Shown here: piece by piece, positions 1 through 9,271 of the stretch
How positions within the stretch are numbered: the first letter of the stretch is position 1
Layout: the number at the start of each line of letters is the position of its first letter
Source: Parcubacteria group bacterium
GTDB lineage: Bacteria > Patescibacteriota > Minisyncoccia > JACPHC01
Assembly: GCA_016188775.1 (NCBI GenBank)
Contig: JACPHC010000001.1
Span: 1-45,518, forward strand
DNA length: 45,518 bases
Reading direction: 5' to 3'
Translations under genes and position numbers: made by a program
Notes under the pieces: model-generated
Told to the model about the DNA's origin: nothing
The model's database searches: none
The model's input: only the letters and a program-made list of their open reading frames with translations

Positions 1-163
1 TATCGGGAGAAAAGTTTTTTGAAAAAAGTTATCATTATTTTTTATAAAAAATTACCACGCCAATCAATTTCTTCGATATAAACCCTGTAATACTCAAGAG
101 GTGTTTTTACCTAGAATTGATCGTTTTTCAAAGCCGCCGAACAGCGCTTGGGATTTTATTTAT

Positions 164-190
164 GTTTTACGAGGTTTAGTCTCGTAAAAC
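164..190. repeat. perfect 10-bp stem hairpin GTTTTACGAG-gtttagt-CTCGTAAAAC
   Basis: read directly from sequence. Confidence 0.8.
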
Positions 191-194
191 CTTA

Positions 195-236
195 AATTTA
201 CACCTTTACCGACGATCGTTGGTAAAGATGTAAATT
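195..236. repeat. 16-bp hairpin AATTTACACCTTTACC / GGTAAAGATGTAAATT (one mismatch), tandem with the hairpin at 164-190
   Basis: read directly from sequence. Confidence 0.75.
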
Positions 237-280
237 CTTTTTTGGGACGTTCTCTTGATTTTTTAAATAGAAAGATTAAG

Positions 281-877
281 ATGAATTTTATGAACACTCA
301 TGCCATATCTTTTCCACCCGTCCGGCGGACAAGAAAAATTTTAGAGAAAGAAGAAAATTTTGTCGCGAGAGAAGAAGAATTTAGGGGTTTTTGGAGTCCG
401 TCGGAAGATAAAAGATTCACGATTGAAGAAGTAGCTGATAAATTAGGATCATACATAAGTGAAAATCCGGAAAAAAAATATCGCCTGATTATCGGCACTG
501 ATTCCCAGGAAAATCATGATGGCGTTGTTTTTGTCAGCGCCATTATTTTGCATCGGGTCGGCAACGGCGGCCGTTATTTCTGGCACAGAAGCAAAAGAGA
601 AGGGACAATGGTTTTGCGCGATCGCATTCATCAAGAAGTTGATTTTTCAAGGCGTTTGGCGGAAAAATTTGAAGCGTTTTTTAATGAATGGAAGATGAAT
701 TTTAGAGGGTCAAAAACGTTTTGGCCGAATTTGGAAATTCACGTTGACATCGGCGAAAACGGCGCCACCCGATCTTTGATCAATGAAATCGTCGGGATGG
801 TGCGGGCTTTTGGTTTTGAAATAAAAACTAAACCTAATTCTTACGGCGCTTCCACTATAGCGGACAGACATACGTAA
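281..877 (+). CDS. RNase H-like ribonuclease, DUF458/YkuK-like
   Basis: ORF 242..877 with a plausible ATG at 281; motifs LIIGTDSQ, EIHVDIGENG and C-terminal SYGASTIADRHT typical of the YkuK/DUF458 family. Confidence 0.7.
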   Translation: MNFMNTHAISFPPVRRTRKILEKEENFVAREEEFRGFWSPSEDKRFTIEEVADKLGSYISENPEKKYRLIIGTDSQENHDGVVFVSAIILHRVGNGGRYFWHRSKREGTMVLRDRIHQEVDFSRRLAEKFEAFFNEWKMNFRGSKTFWPNLEIHVDIGENGATRSLINEIVGMVRAFGFEIKTKPNSYGASTIADRHT

Positions 878-949
878 ATTGAATAGCCATATTTGCATTA
901 ATTATAACACAAAAAATATCTTTGTAAGAAAAGCTGTTTACATTTAAAT

Positions 950-1093
950 GGAGCGGATATCTGTTGTGGGGAATGTCTCGGAGGCGCCAAAAGATTAGTC
1001 TTTTGCGAAGTAAAAGTTTTGGCGCCGAGAGTCAAGCTGCGGCGAGCCGCTGGAGCGAGCCGATAGCGGTTCCCCTAGACAGATGTCCGCTCC
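950..1093 (+). repeat. palindromic element family A, copy 1 (about 144 bp)
   Basis: outer arms GGAGCGGATATCTGTT / GACAGATGTCCGCTCC; core CTCGGAGGCGCCAAAAGATT...GGCGCCGAGAGTCAAGCTGCGGCGAGCCGC shared in inverse orientation with 4803-4943. Confidence 0.85.
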
Positions 1094-1122
1094 TTTATTG
1101 TTAAATTTTTACTTGCGAATAT

Positions 1123-1815
1123 ATGGCAAATAATATCGAAACGATAAATTTTAAAACATCCGATAACGTAATAATTGTCGGCGATTATTTTAAAACCGCG
1201 GATCCAAAAGCGCCCGCGGTTTTACTTTTGCATATGATGCCGGCCGATCGTTTTTCTTGGACTGAATTAGCGAAAAAACTTCAGCAAAACGGTTTTCAGT
1301 GTTTGGCCATTGATTTACGGGGTCATGGCGAGTCCCGAGATCAAAACGGGAAGCATTTGAATTATCGGAATTTTTCCGATTTGGAACATCAAAGTTCCAA
1401 GTTTGATGTCGATAGATCTGTAAAATTTTTTATCGAAAAAGGAATTAAGCTTGAAAATATTTCAATAATCGGCGCGAGCATTGGCGCGAATCTGGCTTTG
1501 GATTTTGCCGTCGGGCATAACGAAATTAAAGCTGTTGTTTTACTTTCTCCGGGTTTAAATTATAGAGGAATTTTAACCGAACCTTTAGCGAAAAATTTAA
1601 AAGGGGATGATGGGCAAAGTGTTTTTATGGCCGCGACTTACGGCGATGAATACTCGGCGGATTCGGTAAAAAAACTTTCAAAAATAATTCCGAAAGGCGT
1701 TAAAAAAGAAATAAAAATTTTAGAAGGGAAAGCTCACGGCACCGATATGTTTGAAGAAAATTTGAATTTGGAAAATGAGTTAATCAGTTGGTTAAAGTTT
1801 ATATATTTTAAATAA
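1123..1815 (+). CDS. alpha/beta hydrolase
   Basis: LLLHMMPADRFSW, DLRGHGES, GASIGANLAL nucleophile elbow, late Asp/His region (LEGKAHGTDMF). Confidence 0.8.
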   Translation: MANNIETINFKTSDNVIIVGDYFKTADPKAPAVLLLHMMPADRFSWTELAKKLQQNGFQCLAIDLRGHGESRDQNGKHLNYRNFSDLEHQSSKFDVDRSVKFFIEKGIKLENISIIGASIGANLALDFAVGHNEIKAVVLLSPGLNYRGILTEPLAKNLKGDDGQSVFMAATYGDEYSADSVKKLSKIIPKGVKKEIKILEGKAHGTDMFEENLNLENELISWLKFIYFK

Positions 1816-1872
1816 GCGATTTAGTTATCCACAGATTTGCCGATAAAATAGATTTGTTGGTAAAATTTGTGC

Positions 1873-1878
1873 TATAAT
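1873..1878 (+). promoter_or_regulatory. extended -10 promoter element (TGcTATAAT) 6 nt before ATG 1885
   Basis: TGTGCTATAATAGCGATATG. Confidence 0.5.
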
Positions 1879-1884
1879 AGCGAT

Positions 1885-2208
1885 ATGAGCATTAAGTCCC
1901 TCCAACTTTTAAGAAATAAAGATTGCAATCTTTGGACAAGCGCGCTGGAAATTTTAAAAAAAATTTTAAAAGAAAATAAAATTGGAATACGGCTGGAGGT
2001 GATTTTGATTGAGGATGACGAAATGGCCAAGAAGTATAAATTTTTCGGCTCGCCTCAAATAAATATTAATAACGCGGATATTGATCCGGATTCTAAAAAA
2101 ATGACCAGTTATCATGAATCCGGTTGTCGAATCTATATTTGGAAAAATAATGTTTACGAAGGTCCGCCCAAGGAAATGATTGAGGCGGCCTTAAATCAAG
2201 TAATGTAA
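1885..2208 (+). CDS. small thioredoxin-fold-like protein (DUF2703-like), hypothetical
   Basis: ORF; ATG at 1885 preferred over 1867; FFGSPQININNADIDP and SGCRIYIW resemble thioredoxin-like DUF2703 proteins. Confidence 0.5.
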   Translation: MSIKSLQLLRNKDCNLWTSALEILKKILKENKIGIRLEVILIEDDEMAKKYKFFGSPQININNADIDPDSKKMTSYHESGCRIYIWKNNVYEGPPKEMIEAALNQVM

Positions 2209-2214
2209 ATAAAA

Positions 2215-2290
2215 CTGGCTGGCAAAGCAAATTTTTGCCACCTCTTCTCTCTGCATGGTGATTCCATCAAAAATCTGCTTTGCCAGCCAG
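2215..2290. repeat. 15-bp perfect inverted repeat CTGGCTGGCAAAGCA / TGCTTTGCCAGCCAG
   Basis: read directly; lies between two same-strand genes. Confidence 0.85.
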
Positions 2291-2304
2291 CATCGCATAT
2301 ACCT

Positions 2305-3264
2305 ATGTTATACGATTTAATAATTATTGGCGGAGGGCCGGCCGGCGCGTCAGCCGCTATTTACGCCGCCAGGAAAAAATTAAAAACCGTTTTAATCACC
2401 GAATCTTTCGGCGGCCAATCCATTGTTTCCGATGACATTCAAAATTGGATCGGCGAGAAATCTATTTCCGGTTTTGATTTGGCGAAAAAATTGGAAGAAC
2501 ACGTTAGGTCTTTTTCCGATTTGGTTGATATTAAAATTCCGGAAAAAGTTATCGCGGTTAAAGAAACGATATGTTCGGAGGACGATAAACGTATCTGCGA
2601 TTTTGAAGTCCAGACGGATAAAGGCAATAAATATCAAGGCAAAGCGATAATTTTGGCGGCCGGAGCCAGACGCCGGCATTTGAATATTCCGGGCGAAACT
2701 CAATTTGAAGGCAAAGGCGTGGCTTTTTGTTCAACTTGCGACGCCCCGCTTTTCGCGGGTAAAGTCGTGGCAGTTGTCGGCGGAGGGAACGCCGGACTCG
2801 AAGCCGCGGTTGATCTTTTTTATTACGCGACTAAAATTTATCTTTTGGAACACGGCGAAAGTTTAAAGGGCGATCCTGTTTCACAGGAGGAAGTGCGGAA
2901 AAATCCCAAAGTGGAAATTATTTTAAACGCCCAAACCAAAGAAGTGGTGGGCGATAAATTCGTCACCGGGCTTAAATACCTGAATCGAAAAACTAATCAG
3001 GAAAAAATAATTGAGTTAGACGGGATTTTTGTGGAAATCGGTTCGGTTCCCAATTCAGAAATTGTCAAAGGTTTGGTTGATTTGGATAAATTCGGGCAAG
3101 TGGTCATAAATTCAAAAAACGCTTCCACTTCGCATTCGGGCATTTTTGCCGCCGGCGATATTACCGATGATCCTTTTAAGCAAAATAATATTTCCGTCGG
3201 GGACGCGGTTAAAGCCGCTCTTGCCGCTTACAATTATTTGCTCGAGCGGTCAAAAAAATATTAA
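2305..3264 (+). CDS. trxB: thioredoxin reductase-like FAD/NAD(P) disulfide oxidoreductase
   Basis: GGGPAGASAAIYAARK, active-site-like FCSTCDAPLF, second Rossmann GGGNAGLEAA, GIFAAGDITDDPFKQ. Confidence 0.92.
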   Translation: MLYDLIIIGGGPAGASAAIYAARKKLKTVLITESFGGQSIVSDDIQNWIGEKSISGFDLAKKLEEHVRSFSDLVDIKIPEKVIAVKETICSEDDKRICDFEVQTDKGNKYQGKAIILAAGARRRHLNIPGETQFEGKGVAFCSTCDAPLFAGKVVAVVGGGNAGLEAAVDLFYYATKIYLLEHGESLKGDPVSQEEVRKNPKVEIILNAQTKEVVGDKFVTGLKYLNRKTNQEKIIELDGIFVEIGSVPNSEIVKGLVDLDKFGQVVINSKNASTSHSGIFAAGDITDDPFKQNNISVGDAVKAALAAYNYLLERSKKY

Positions 3265-3269
3265 ACATT

Positions 3270-4301
3270 ATGAAAACAAAAATAGCGATTAACGGGTTTG
3301 GCCGGATCGGCCGGCAATTTTTTCAAATCGCTTTTACTAATCCCGAATTTGAATTTGTCGCTATAAATGATCTGGGCGATATGGAAAATATGGCTTATCT
3401 TTTAAAATACGACACGGTTTACGGCCGATTTAGCCAGAGCGTTGAATTTAAAAAAGAAAATGACAAAAATTATTTAACGGTTGGCGGTCAAGATATTTTA
3501 TATGTTTCGGAAAAAGATCCGTTAAAATTGCCCTGGAAAGATTTGGGAATCGATATTGTCATTGAAGCCAGCGGCGTTTTCGCTTCGGAGGAAAAAGCCG
3601 GCGCTCATTTAAAAGCCGGAGCCAAACGGGTCGTGATTACGGCGCCGGCCAAAGGCGATGTGCCTCATTTGATTTTAGGCGCCAATGAGGATAAATTTCA
3701 AAAAGGAAATTTTGGTTCCATCACTTGCAACGCTTCTTGCACGACTAATTCCATTGTGCCGGTGGCCGCGATTATGAGCGAGAACCCCGGAATTTTTAAA
3801 GGAACTTTAACCACGATTCACGCTTTTACCGCGACCCAAAATTTAGTGGACGGTCCAGTTAAAGAGGGGAAAGATTTTCGCCGGGGCCGGGCCGCCGGTT
3901 CTAATATCGTTCCTTCCACCACGGGCGCGGCCGAAGCGGTGAAAAAATCTCTGCCTCAACTGGATGAAATTTTTGACGGTACGTCTATTCGTGTTCCCGT
4001 CATCAGCGGTTCTCTTTCCGATTTTACATTTTTAGCCAAAAGAAAAATTACGGTTGAAGAAATCAATAATATTTTTCGCCAAAAAGCCAAAGACGAACTC
4101 TGGAAACCGATTTTGGCGGTCACCGAAGAACAACTGGTTTCTTCGGATATTTTGCGCCGCCCCTACGGAGCGATTGTGGATTTGACTTTGACAAAAGTCA
4201 TTGACGGGGATTTGGTCAAAGTTTTTTCTTGGTATGATAATGAATGGGGTTATTCGATTACTTTATTGGGTCATGTTTTAAGAATCGCTAAAAATTTATG
4301 A
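3270..4301 (+). CDS. gap: glyceraldehyde-3-phosphate dehydrogenase
   Basis: INGFGRIGR, SCTTNSIVPV, WYDNEWGYS. Confidence 0.97.
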   Translation: MKTKIAINGFGRIGRQFFQIAFTNPEFEFVAINDLGDMENMAYLLKYDTVYGRFSQSVEFKKENDKNYLTVGGQDILYVSEKDPLKLPWKDLGIDIVIEASGVFASEEKAGAHLKAGAKRVVITAPAKGDVPHLILGANEDKFQKGNFGSITCNASCTTNSIVPVAAIMSENPGIFKGTLTTIHAFTATQNLVDGPVKEGKDFRRGRAAGSNIVPSTTGAAEAVKKSLPQLDEIFDGTSIRVPVISGSLSDFTFLAKRKITVEEINNIFRQKAKDELWKPILAVTEEQLVSSDILRRPYGAIVDLTLTKVIDGDLVKVFSWYDNEWGYSITLLGHVLRIAKNL

Positions 4302-4792
4302 AAATTTACTTCGCTTCGGATCACGCCGGTTTTGAACTCAAAGAAAAATTAGAGGAATTCGTTCAGCATTTAGACTTATCTGCCGGAAAAGCAAGATACG
4401 AAATAGAAGATTTGGGTCCCTTTACTTTTAACGCTGACGACGATTATCCGGATTTTATAATTCCTTGCGCCCAAAAAGTCGCCGAAGATAAAACCGCGGT
4501 TGGCATTGTCATAGGCGGCTCCGGTCAGGGAGAGGCGATAACGGCCAATAAGATTAAAGGAATTCGGGCGGTTGTTTTATATGATTATAACGAAGACATA
4601 GTCAAGCTCTCGCGGGAACATAATGACGCCAATGTCTTATCGCTCGGGGCCAGATTTATTTCCGAAGAAAACGCCAAAAAAGCCGTGAAGTTATGGTTGG
4701 AAACAAAATTTTCTAATGAAGAAAGGCATAAAAGAAGAATTGAAAAGATAAAAAACTACGAATTGAAAAATTATATAAAATTTGAACCCTAA
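4298..4792 (+). CDS. rpiB: ribose-5-phosphate isomerase B
   Basis: ASDHAGFELKE, GIVIGGSGQGEAITANKIKGIRAV, HNDANVLSLGARF. Confidence 0.93.
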   Translation: MKIYFASDHAGFELKEKLEEFVQHLDLSAGKARYEIEDLGPFTFNADDDYPDFIIPCAQKVAEDKTAVGIVIGGSGQGEAITANKIKGIRAVVLYDYNEDIVKLSREHNDANVLSLGARFISEENAKKAVKLWLETKFSNEERHKRRIEKIKNYELKNYIKFEP

Positions 4793-4802
4793 ATCTCGCG
4801 AG

Positions 4803-4943
4803 AAACGGATGCCTATTCGCGGAACCGCTGTCGGCTCGCTCCTGCGGCTCGCCGCAGCTTAACTCTCGGCGCCAAAACTTTTACTTCGTAAAAGACCAAT
4901 CTTTTGGCGCCTCCGAGATATTCCGCTTAATAGGCATCCGTTT
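4803..4943 (-). repeat. palindromic element family A, copy 2 (about 141 bp, inverse orientation to copy 1)
   Basis: outer arms AAACGGATGCCTATT / AATAGGCATCCGTTT (15 bp perfect) with the same core as 950-1093. Confidence 0.85.
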
Positions 4944-4963
4944 AAATAAATTTTAGAAAATTT

Positions 4964-5629
4964 ATGTCTGACATCGAAATTATTCCGGCGATTATTGCCA
5001 AAGATTACAAAGAATTTGAAGAAAAAGTGAAAAAAGTCGAACCCTATGTCAAATGGGTTCACTTTGATATTTCGGATGGCATTTTTACTAAAAATATCAC
5101 TTTTAGAAATCCTAAAGAAGCCGAGAAATTAAAAACAAAAGTTAAAATCGAGGTTCATTTGATGGTTTCTTCTCCGGAACGGATGATTAACGATTGGCTC
5201 AATACCGGAATAGAACGGATTTTAGTTCATTACGAATCCACTCGCGCTTTAAGAAACATTTTGGAAAAAATAAGAAAAACCAATATAGAGGCGGGCGTGG
5301 TTTTAAATTTAAAAACGCCGGTCAATATTTTAGATAGGTTGCTTATCTGGAAAGACAAAGAGAGTAGGCCGATGGTGAACGCGGTTCAATTTATGGGCAT
5401 AGCCAAGATCGGTTTTTACGGAGCGGAATTTCAGGAATCAGTTTTGGAGAAAATAAAATATATTCGCGAGAAATATCCTGAGGTTTCGATTGCGATTGAC
5501 GGAGGAGTTAATTTAAAAAACGCTAAAGAAATAGCTCGAGCCGGCGTCAAACGACTCGTGATGGGCTCGGCGATTTTTGAAACCAAAGACATAAAAAAAG
5601 CGATTGAGGGTTTTAAACAGATTATATAA
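4964..5629 (+). CDS. rpe: ribulose-phosphate 3-epimerase
   Basis: IIPAIIAKDYKEFEEK, WVHFDISDGIF, IEVHLMVSSPERMI, IAIDGGVNLKNAKEIARAGVKRLVMGSAIF. Confidence 0.85.
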   Translation: MSDIEIIPAIIAKDYKEFEEKVKKVEPYVKWVHFDISDGIFTKNITFRNPKEAEKLKTKVKIEVHLMVSSPERMINDWLNTGIERILVHYESTRALRNILEKIRKTNIEAGVVLNLKTPVNILDRLLIWKDKESRPMVNAVQFMGIAKIGFYGAEFQESVLEKIKYIREKYPEVSIAIDGGVNLKNAKEIARAGVKRLVMGSAIFETKDIKKAIEGFKQII

Positions 5630-5634
5630 AAAAA

Positions 5635-5688
5635 CAATATCAGCATTTTCTTTAATACTAAGTAGTATTAAAGAAAATGCTGATATTG
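5635..5688. terminator. perfect 25-bp stem palindrome with 4-nt loop after rpe
   Basis: CAATATCAGCATTTTCTTTAATACT-AAGT-AGTATTAAAGAAAATGCTGATATTG. Confidence 0.55.
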
Positions 5689-5725
5689 AGCGTAACTATG
5701 CAAACTGCGACTACATAAATTATTA

Positions 5726-5754
5726 TTGACAATTTAAATATCTTTAAATATTAT
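5726..5754 (+). promoter_or_regulatory. sigma-70-type promoter TTGACA-17 bp-TATTAT for the transketolase operon
   Basis: hexamers with 17-nt spacer, 9 nt before ATG 5764. Confidence 0.65.
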
Positions 5755-5763
5755 TTTAATAAC

Positions 5764-6624
5764 ATGGCGCATCTTCACGATGATGAAATAAAAAAAATGG
5801 AGGAAATCGCCAATCAGGTCAGGCAAGATATTATCAGTATGCTGGTGGAAGCAAAATCCGGCCATTCGGCCGGACCTTTGGGAATGGCGGATATTTTTAC
5901 CGCGATGTATTTTCATATCCTGCGTCATGATCCGAAAAATCCGGATTGGCCGGAACGCGATCGCTTAATTCTTTCCAACGGCCACATCGTGCCGGTCAGA
6001 TACGCGGTCATGGCCCGGGCCGGCTATTTCCCTCTGGAAGAATTAAAAACTTTGCGGAAATTCGGTTCTCGGCTTCAGGGTCATCCGGAGCGGGAAAAAC
6101 TTCCCGGAGTGGAATCGACATCCGGTCCTTTGGGCTCCGGCCTGTCTCAGGCCGCTGGCATTGCTTTAGCCGCCCTAATGGATAAGAAAAATTTTCGCGT
6201 TTATTGCCTGATGAGCGACGGAGAGCACGACGCGGGAAATATTTGGGAAGCGGCGATGTTCGCTTCCAAATATAAACTTCATAATTTAACCGGCGTGATT
6301 GACAGAAATAACATTCAAATTGACGGCTATACGGAAGATATAATGCCTCTTGAATCGCTTCGGGCAAAATATGAATCTTTTGGCTGGCACGTGATTGAAG
6401 TTGACGGGCATAATGTCAGCCAATTTATTGAAGCCGTGGAAGAAGCTAAGGCGATTTTTGAAAAACCAACGGTGATTATCGCTCACACCATTCCCGGAAA
6501 AGGAGTTAATTTTATGGAATTTAATTTTGAATGGCACGGCAAACCACCTAAACCCGATGAAGCCAAAATCGCCCTGGAACAGCTGCGAACTCTGGGAGGA
6601 AAAATTAAATCGGAACACCAATAA
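5764..6624 (+). CDS. tktA: transketolase, N-terminal subunit
   Basis: GHSAGPLGMADI, LSNGHIVPVRYA, CLMSDGEHDAGNIWEAAMFA, DRNNIQIDG, IAHTIPGKGV. Confidence 0.9.
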   Translation: MAHLHDDEIKKMEEIANQVRQDIISMLVEAKSGHSAGPLGMADIFTAMYFHILRHDPKNPDWPERDRLILSNGHIVPVRYAVMARAGYFPLEELKTLRKFGSRLQGHPEREKLPGVESTSGPLGSGLSQAAGIALAALMDKKNFRVYCLMSDGEHDAGNIWEAAMFASKYKLHNLTGVIDRNNIQIDGYTEDIMPLESLRAKYESFGWHVIEVDGHNVSQFIEAVEEAKAIFEKPTVIIAHTIPGKGVNFMEFNFEWHGKPPKPDEAKIALEQLRTLGGKIKSEHQ

Positions 6625-6686
6625 TTTTTATCTCATTACTAAGCTTCGGAAATAAATCTTTCAAATCGCCTTTATCTTTTCTAATT

Positions 6687-6780
6687 TAATAAGTATTCTA
6701 AAAAATTTTTGAGGTCGAGGCGCTTTAATGAAATTATATAATCCGCCGAGGGTACCTAAAAATTTTTAGGATACCTATTA
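6687..6780. repeat. imperfect inverted repeat with arms TAATAAGTATTCTAAAAAATTTTTGAGGTCGAGGCG / CGCCGAGGGTACCTAAAAATTTTTAGGATACCTATTA (family C)
   Basis: reverse complement of the right arm aligns to the left arm; motif recurs at 13572-13601. Confidence 0.75.
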
Positions 6781-6806
6781 ATTACTCGTTTTGATAAAAA
6801 ATTTTT

Positions 6807-7811
6807 ATGCCTCTTAATCCAAAAGCAAAATTAAACCCGGATTTATTGGATAAAGCCAAAATAAAAATGGCGCCGATTCGGGACGGCTACGGAGAGGGTT
6901 TGGTAAAATTAGGCGAGGAAGATCCGCGCGTAGTGGTTCTTTGCGCGGATTTGACCGAATCCACCCGCTCTTTGCCTTTTAAACAAAAATTTCCCGAGCG
7001 GTTTATTCAAATGGGCGTGGCGGAACAGAATATGGCCACGGTGGCCTCGGGATTGGCCAATTACGGCAAAATTCCTTTTATATCTTCTTACGCGGTTTTT
7101 AGCCCAGGCCGAAATTACGAACAAATAAGGACGACTTGCGCTTTGAATAACGTGCCGGTAAAAATAGCCGGCGCTCATGCCGGCATTTCCGTTGGTCCGG
7201 ACGGCGCGACTCATCAGGCTCTTGACGATGTCGCTATAATGAGAGTGATGCCTCGAATGACGGTTTTAGTGCCTTGCGACGCGATTGAGGCCAGGAAGGC
7301 GACTATTGCCGCCGGAAAAATTCCCGGGCCGGTTTATATCAGGTTCGGCCGAGAAAAATCACCTTTATTTACCACTGACGAAACTCCTTTTGACATTGGC
7401 AAAGCCCATATTTTTTGGGACGGAATAGCTGGAAAAAAATTAGATTTAGCGATTGTCGCGTCTTCCCAGCTTGTTTGGAACGCTTTGCTCGCCGCCTCGG
7501 AATTAGAAAAAGAAGGCATTTCAGTTCGCGTTATCAATAATCCGAGTGTTAAACCGATTGATAAGGAAATATTGATCGCGGCTGCTAAAGACGCCGGCGC
7601 TATGGTTACTGTTGAAGAGCATCAAGTCGCTGGCGGAATGGGCTCGGCCGTGGCCGAGGTTTTGGCGAAAAATTATTCGGTGCCCATTGAATTTATCGGC
7701 GTTCAGGATCGGTTCGGCGAATCCGGCGAGGCTTATGAGCTGATTGAAGCCTTTGGCATGGGAGTTAAAAATATTTTGGAAGCGGCGAAAAAAGTTATCA
7801 AGAGAAAATAG
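6807..7811 (+). CDS. tktB: transketolase, C-terminal subunit
   Basis: CADLTESTRSLPFKQKFPERFIQMGVAEQNM, HAGISVGPDGATHQALDDVA, TVEEHQVAGGMGSAVAEVL. Confidence 0.9.
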   Translation: MPLNPKAKLNPDLLDKAKIKMAPIRDGYGEGLVKLGEEDPRVVVLCADLTESTRSLPFKQKFPERFIQMGVAEQNMATVASGLANYGKIPFISSYAVFSPGRNYEQIRTTCALNNVPVKIAGAHAGISVGPDGATHQALDDVAIMRVMPRMTVLVPCDAIEARKATIAAGKIPGPVYIRFGREKSPLFTTDETPFDIGKAHIFWDGIAGKKLDLAIVASSQLVWNALLAASELEKEGISVRVINNPSVKPIDKEILIAAAKDAGAMVTVEEHQVAGGMGSAVAEVLAKNYSVPIEFIGVQDRFGESGEAYELIEAFGMGVKNILEAAKKVIKRK

Positions 7812-7842
7812 AATTAAACAGGAGGCAAATTTATCATTGACA

Positions 7843-7870
7843 AAATAACGCTTTTGCGTTATTTTTTATT
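7843..7870 (+). terminator. rho-independent terminator AAATAACGC-tttt-GCGTTATTTTTTATTT
   Basis: hairpin followed by T-rich tract after transketolase. Confidence 0.75.
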
Positions 7871-7945
7871 TAGATATTGGCTTGATATATCTATTATAGA
7901 TAAAAATATAGTTCATTTAAATTTTAAAAAATACGGAGGAGTGGA

Positions 7946-8317
7946 ATGTGGCAGAAAATATTTGAAAAAGCGGCAGAATACGTTCCGCTGTATAAGCTTG
8001 ATTTTTTTCTCGGAGAAGCAAAAGTGAAAGGGTTTGTTAGAAATGTTTTTCAACGCGAATGCAAAAGGCATCCTTTAATGGCTCTGGCCCATTATTCCAG
8101 CGATGTTTTCGTTGTTTTGGAAAAAAGTATTTGCGAAATACAGAAATTATCAATTGAGTTAGGAATAACTCCGGGAGAGGTTTATGATTTTTCGGAAATT
8201 TGGGATAGCGGCATTATTTCAACCGGCGAGTTGGTTGAAATCGCTGAAAAAATGAGAAAAAAAAGATTAGAAAAGGAGACGATTAAAGATGTCTTATATC
8301 AAAAACGATCTTATTGA
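7946..8317 (+). CDS. hypothetical protein, overlaps speE by 29 nt
   Basis: ORF with RBS (GGAGG) upstream; no family recognised. Confidence 0.6.
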   Translation: MWQKIFEKAAEYVPLYKLDFFLGEAKVKGFVRNVFQRECKRHPLMALAHYSSDVFVVLEKSICEIQKLSIELGITPGEVYDFSEIWDSGIISTGELVEIAEKMRKKRLEKETIKDVLYQKRSY

Positions 8318-9203
8318 CGCCGTTCATCCGGCTGGTAAGGTTTTTTATCATTATAAAACCGAAAAAAAAATAATTTCAGAGTTGACCGAATATCAGAAAA
8401 TTTCAATCGTTGATTTGGAAGTGTACGGTAGAGCTCTTTTTCTTGATGACGAACTGCAAAGCGCGAAAATCGATGAGCATATTTATCATGAAACCCTTGT
8501 TCATCCGGCCTTTTTGAATTATAAACACCTTTTAAATAATTATGGCGCTAAATCGATCAATGTGCTTATTTTAGGCGCGGGCGAAGGAGCGGCGATACGC
8601 GAAACGCTTAAATATCAAAACGTGAAGAAAATAATAGCGGTGGATATAGACAGGAAAGTCATAAATTTTTCCAAAAAATATCTGCCGACTTTTCATCAAG
8701 AATCTTTTAATGATCCGCGGGTTGAATTAGTTTTTGACGACGCGGTTGAATTTCTAAAAAGGCGCGATCGGAAATTCCAAATTATAATTTGCGATCTCGT
8801 TAATTATAATGTTGGAAAAAACAATGAAGTGGCTGAAAATCTATACAGTAAAGAATTTTTTCAGAATCTTTCCAGATGTTTGTCTGATGAAGGAATATTG
8901 AGCATTCAGGCTCATTATCTTACCGAAGTTTGCTACGAAACTCATTATTTGATAAAAAAACGCGTTGCCAAATATTTTAATCGCTGTCTTTCGTATCGAG
9001 TTTACGTGCCAAGCTCGCTAATAATGCAGGCGTTTCTTCTGTGTAAAAAGTCGGACAAAAATAATTCAGATTTCCATTTTCCTTATGATATCGCGCCGCG
9101 CGAGCCAAGAGCGAAATTTCTTCAAAAATTGAATTTGCGATTTTTGGACATTGACACTTACGGGACGTTATTTAAATTTCCTCCCATTTTAAAAAATAGA
9201 TAG
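8289..9203 (+). CDS. speE: spermidine synthase-like aminopropyltransferase
   Basis: DDELQSAKIDEHIYHETLVHPAFL, VLILGAGEGAAIRETLKY, VDIDRKVI, DDAVEFL. Confidence 0.85.
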   Translation: MSYIKNDLIDAVHPAGKVFYHYKTEKKIISELTEYQKISIVDLEVYGRALFLDDELQSAKIDEHIYHETLVHPAFLNYKHLLNNYGAKSINVLILGAGEGAAIRETLKYQNVKKIIAVDIDRKVINFSKKYLPTFHQESFNDPRVELVFDDAVEFLKRRDRKFQIIICDLVNYNVGKNNEVAENLYSKEFFQNLSRCLSDEGILSIQAHYLTEVCYETHYLIKKRVAKYFNRCLSYRVYVPSSLIMQAFLLCKKSDKNNSDFHFPYDIAPREPRAKFLQKLNLRFLDIDTYGTLFKFPPILKNR

Positions 9204-9210
9204 ACGATAT

Positions 9211-9238
9211 AAAAGCTCCCAAAAGGAGCTTTTACTTT
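9211..9238 (+). terminator. terminator AAAAGCTCC-caaa-GGAGCTTTTACTTTT
   Basis: hairpin with T-rich tail after speE. Confidence 0.75.
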
Positions 9239-9258
9239 TCAGTAAGAATAATTTTTGA

Positions 9259-9264
9259 TATAAT
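9259..9264 (+). promoter_or_regulatory. extended -10 TGaTATAAT 7 nt before ATG 9272
   Basis: TTTTTGATATAATTTAGATAATG. Confidence 0.5.
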
Positions 9265-9271
9265 TTAGATA

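Noticed and set aside
4859-5062. Minus-strand ORF containing SRRRQKIGLLRSKSFGAES
   Set aside because: Translation through family A element and antisense to rpe
5764-7811. Transketolase as a broken pseudogene
   Set aside because: Both halves are complete and well conserved; separate N- and C-terminal subunits are a known arrangement
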